DNA from: Candidula unifasciata | Lineage: Eukaryota; Mollusca; Gastropoda; Stylommatophora; Geomitridae | Direction of reading: 5' to 3' | Assembly (NCBI GenBank): GCA_905116865.2 | Contig: CAJHNH020002026.1 | Span: 1-64,000 of the forward strand | Length of the DNA stretch: 64,000 nucleotides | Shown here: one piece after another, positions 61,241 to 64,000 of the stretch | Position numbering within the stretch: position 1 is the stretch's first letter | Layout of the letters: the number at the start of each line of letters is the position of its first letter | Made by a program: the position numbers and the translations under genes | The notes under the pieces: generated by a model | What the model was told of the DNA's origin: nothing | What the model saw: only the letters and a program-made list of their open reading frames with translations | The model's database searches: none

Positions 61241-61541
61241 GTTGATGTGAGTATCTCCGGCAAGTTGTTGTATCAGTGACTGCCCAGACTTCTCAATCTA
61301 CATTGTTTGCCGTTGCTAGGTAATTGTAATCAATATATTAAAAATATGGACCCAACAAATAACTAGAAACGATTAAATTATGTAGTATTTTAGACTATTT
61401 ACACAACATCAAACATGAAAAAAAATTTTAGTTTCAATATGAAGGGTAATAAAATCGGCTATCATGATAAAATTATAGATTTTATGAGTTTTTAATTATT
61501 TTGTTTTCTTTATTGACAGACTTTTTTTATACTCAACCAAG
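61241..61541. promoter_or_regulatory. Bidirectional promoter region DNALI1 / EMC2
   Basis: The two start codons are about 300 bp apart on opposite strands, so 5' UTRs and promoters must share this interval. It contains a candidate X-box (61312-61324) and a YY1-like motif at the EMC2 start. I saw no convincing TATA box tied to either start. Confidence 0.6.
61312..61324 (-). promoter_or_regulatory. Candidate RFX X-box
   Basis: Read on the - strand: ATTACC-T-AGCAAC, matching 11 of 12 defined positions of GTNRCC-N(1-3)-RGYAAC with one-base spacing. It is about 72 bp upstream of the DNALI1 start. RFX factors with FOXJ1 control motile cilia genes, so the position fits, but there is no proof of binding. 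Confidence 0.5.
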
Positions 61542-61566
61542 ATGGCGCAGAGAGTGAGTTTCGACG
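61542..61566 (+). CDS. EMC2: EMC2-like exon 1
   Basis: 25 coding nt. The start codon lies in CCAAGATGGCGCAG, a good initiation context that also matches a YY1 site. Phase 1 out, as required by exon 2. Confidence 0.75.
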
Positions 61567-63988
61567 GTGAGAACTGGAATGTTCGACAAATATTTGTTTG
61601 CCAGAGATTAGAGAGAAATGTGTTTGCTATAATATATTATTGAAAGTTGGAATACCTCACTTGTGGTCACATAAACTTGAATGTTTTGTGACCCGTTAAA
61701 GTAGTATCAATATGAAGAATGGACTAACCTATTATCGATTGACTGCAACATAGCAGACACAAATTTTTTTGTTTGCTCGACACCAGCCCCTTTTTAGGTC
61801 AAACTAATATCGTAATACCGAGATTTAACAAAGGATAGTTGATTTACATGTTATATATGTGTGTGTATACACACATATGTGGGTACAAGAAAAGCATTTC
61901 ATCCGTTGCCAGTCACTGTGACTGTCATTGTTTGTATGAGCTCCCCTCCCTTGGCCCCATTTTTTTCAGAGAAATTGTTGAAGAATTATAGTTATCAGTT
62001 ATTCAATAAACAACTGTGATGCAACCTAATTATTTTCCCATCTTAGCTGCTAACTCCTAATCATCTATGTCTAATGTCGTATTAAAAAAAAATAATGCTA
62101 TAAATAGTCTGGAACAAGTTTGGTTGGGGAAGGGACGAGTGTCCATGATGAAAAATATCATGAAAAGAAAAAAAAACACATAAGGCTGACAAATTTAACG
62201 CTATGAATAGGTTTGTCGTCATTTCATGAATAACTGAGTGTCCACAAAGTATTAGACATTCATAGGTTTGTCCACAGTACTAAGAGAAATTGGCTATCTT
62301 CCGAATAAGGGAGGCCGAAAATACACCCTAACTGGGCCTCAGTCACATGTCAATTGCGGACTTCCACCGCCAAGAGTGTCACCGCCATGAATTGCTACTT
62401 CGGGGACTATACCGCCACCGTCGAGAGTATCTTCCATGCTGCTACGCACGGCGTAGATTGGAGATAAACAAGATGGCCAAAGTGAAGCATGCCACTCTGC
62501 ATGAAGCATGCTTGTCTCCTCACCTTTCTCAACCTGCCTGTCTCCTCACCTTTAGTAGGAGATGCCTGTCGTCCTCACCTTTCTCAGCCTGCCTGTCTCA
62601 ATTCACATTGACTCAGGCTGCCTGTTCCTCACCTTTCTCAGCCTCCTGTCTCCTCACCGTTCTCTTTGCTGAAAGTCTCCTCAAATTTCTCAGCCTGTGT
62701 GACTCCTGAAACCTTTCTCCGTAGTGCCTGTGCTCTCACCTTTCTCCGACTGCACTGTCTTCTTTTTGGCTATTCTCAGCCTGCCTGTCTCCTTCAGTAG
62801 AAAGTCTGCCTGTCTCCTCACCTTTCTCCGCCTGAGAGAAATCCTCACCTTCTCCGCCTGCCTGTCTCCTAGAACTTTTGGCCTGCCTGTCTCCTCAAGG
62901 AAGCTGATAATTTTATATCCTCACCTTTCTCCGCCTGAGTTGTTTCCTGAGACACCTTTCTCAGCAAACTGCCTGTCTCCTAGACCTTTCTCCGCTGCCT
63001 GTCAGAAAGAGATTGTTCTCTGGGCATATGAGGAGAGGAGGGGCATCTTTCTCCGCCTGCCTGATCCTCACCTTTCTCCGGCAGAGACAAGCAGACCTTT
63101 AACGCCTGCCTGAATGGTCTCCGCCTGCCTGTCTCCTCACCTTTGAACTGCCTGTCTCCTCACCTCCAGCCTGCCTGTCTCAGCATTTATGGAGTTGAGC
63201 TGAGCTGATTCCTGAACCGACTCAGTGCCTGGAGCATCTCCATCACCTTTCTCAGCCTGCCTGTCTCCTCACCTTTCTCCGCCTGCCTGTCTCCTCACCT
63301 TTCTCAGCCTGCCTGTCTCCTCACCTTTCTCCGCCTGCCTGTCTCCTCACCTTTCTCAGCCTGCCTGTCTCCTCACCTTTCTCAGCCTGCCTGTCTCCTC
63401 ACCTTTCTCCGCCTGCCTGTCTCCTCACCTTTCTCAGCCTGCCTGTCTCCTCACCTTTCTCCGCATGCCTGTCCTCACCTTTCTCCGCCTGCCTCCTCAC
63501 CTTTCTCCGTCTGCCTCCTCACCTTTCTCCGCCTGCCTCCTCACCTTTCTCCGCCTGCCTCCTCACCTTTCTCCGCCTGCCTCCTCACCTTTCTCCGCCT
63601 GCCTCCTCACCTTTCTCCGCATGCTTTCTTATGGAAAAACATTGAAACCTATGCCTCCAGCTGAGCACATAATTATGATCAGTGTGTTCATGTTTCGACT
63701 GTCCTAAGATGTTCCATCTGAGGTGAGAAGGCATTAACCTTTCAGGCACTATAATTCCAAATTTGTCGTCGCCTGTTTCCATTAAAAAATAATCTTTGTA
63801 GCCTTTTTATCTCAGTATAGCGATATTGTAATCTTGTATGTGCAAAGCTTTATTCAGATCCTTGTTATTTTCAGAAGCTCGCACAATTTTGAAAAAGTTT
63901 CGTGATGAGCAGACGCGGGATTCAGACTTGGTGGTCAGCCTGTGGGACAATGTCCTGGCAAACAGTTACCACAAGCTTGGGGACGATT
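61542..63988 (+). CDS. EMC2: EMC2-like gene, first two coding exons (runs off right edge)
   Basis: Exon 1 is 61542-61566 (MAQRVSFD plus one base, donor GTGAGA). Exon 2 is 63875-63988 (acceptor TTTTCAG, donor GTAAGT, 114 nt). Joined they read MAQRVSFDEARTILKKFRDE, then QTRDSDLVVSLWDNVLANSY and HKLGDD. The pattern, an amphipathic first helix with KKFRDEQTRDS, then a helix ending in KLGDD, matches the N-terminus of EMC2 (TTC35), the cytosolic TPR subunit of the ER membrane protein complex that inserts tail-anchored and multipass membrane proteins. No TPR motif is reached within the window, so the call rests on about 46 residues. Confidence 0.75.
61567..62284. other. EMC2 intron 1, 5' part, no clear feature
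   Basis: About 720 bp, AT-rich. A small palindrome TATGTGTGTGTATACACACA lies near 61857. No element recognised. Confidence 0.5.
62285..62470. mobile_element. Fragment related to the 43019 inverted-repeat element
   Basis: AACTGGGCCTCAGT, GTCAATTGCGGACTT, GACTATACCGCC, GAGAGTATC and TGCTACGCACGGC follow the word order of 43065-43255 (ACAGGGCCTCAGTT, GTTAATTGCGGACC, CTATGCCGC, ACAGTATC, AAACACGGCAC). Only one arm is seen. Confidence 0.55.
62500..63625. repeat. Minisatellite, 26-bp unit with 19-bp variant; left half badly broken
   Basis: 63240-63625 is regular: CCTTTCTCCGCCTGCCTGTC plus TCCTCA, later shortened to 19 bp without TGTCTC. 62500-63240 has the same words interrupted by unrelated short insertions. 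Open frames here are artefacts. Confidence 0.93.
63875..63988 (+). CDS. EMC2: EMC2-like exon 2
   Basis: 114 nt between a T-rich acceptor and a perfect GTAAGT donor. It needs one base from the previous exon and leaves in phase 1. It encodes ARTILKKFRDEQTRDSDLVV, then SLWDNVLANSYHKLGDD. Confidence 0.8.
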
Positions 63989-64000
63989 GTAAGTGTCACT

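Overview
The window is animal nuclear DNA, most likely from a mollusc and probably a gastropod. The evidence is intron-rich genes with animal orthologues, a tRNA-derived-type SINE family of molluscan appearance with GAAGAA tails, many truncated LINE 3' ends, and a very heavy load of tandem repeats. By hand estimate about 45% of the 64 kb is minisatellite. No bacterial-style operon, phage or CRISPR is present. Nearly all long open frames are translations of tandem arrays, and the real genes are short exons between them. Three genes can be supported, by exons whose splice phases agree. (1) A PHF20/PHF20L1-like chromatin reader lies on the + strand. Twelve exons from 4012 to 36018 are visible. 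The 5' Tudor exons lie left of the window, and one exon, the zinc-binding core of the PHD finger, is required by frame but not found. (2) DNALI1 (axonemal inner-arm dynein p28 light chain) lies on the - strand. All six coding exons, 61240 down to 45479, join into a complete 257-residue protein. (3) The first two coding exons of an EMC2-like gene lie on the + strand from 61542 and run off the right edge. PHF20-like and DNALI1 are tail to tail. DNALI1 and EMC2 are head to head, with start codons about 300 bp apart and a candidate RFX X-box next to DNALI1. Layout: 1-3630 is a 90/93-bp array. 4-36 kb is the PHF20-like gene, with arrays of 38, 26/20, 49, 41, 41, 27, 31, 33, 61, 39 and 28 bp units in its introns. 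36-38.8 kb is its probable 3' UTR and flank, with five more arrays. 38.9-45.4 kb is intergenic, with LINE pieces, a 41-bp array and an inverted-repeat element. 45.5-61.2 kb is DNALI1, whose long introns carry a SINE, a mariner-like element, a hairpin MITE and arrays of 21, 18, 33 and 17 bp units. 61.3-64 kb is EMC2 intron 1 and exon 2. The most interesting pattern is where the arrays start. Three were born inside retroelement copies whose unexpanded relatives are also in the window (38-bp array in a SINE; 49-bp and 41-bp arrays in LINE 3' ends). Three others begin at or next to a 5' splice site (PHF20-like exons 6 and 8, DNALI1 exon 2), so donor-like sequence has been multiplied inside introns. 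The genes themselves are ordinary, conserved housekeeping or ciliary genes; no new multi-gene system was found.
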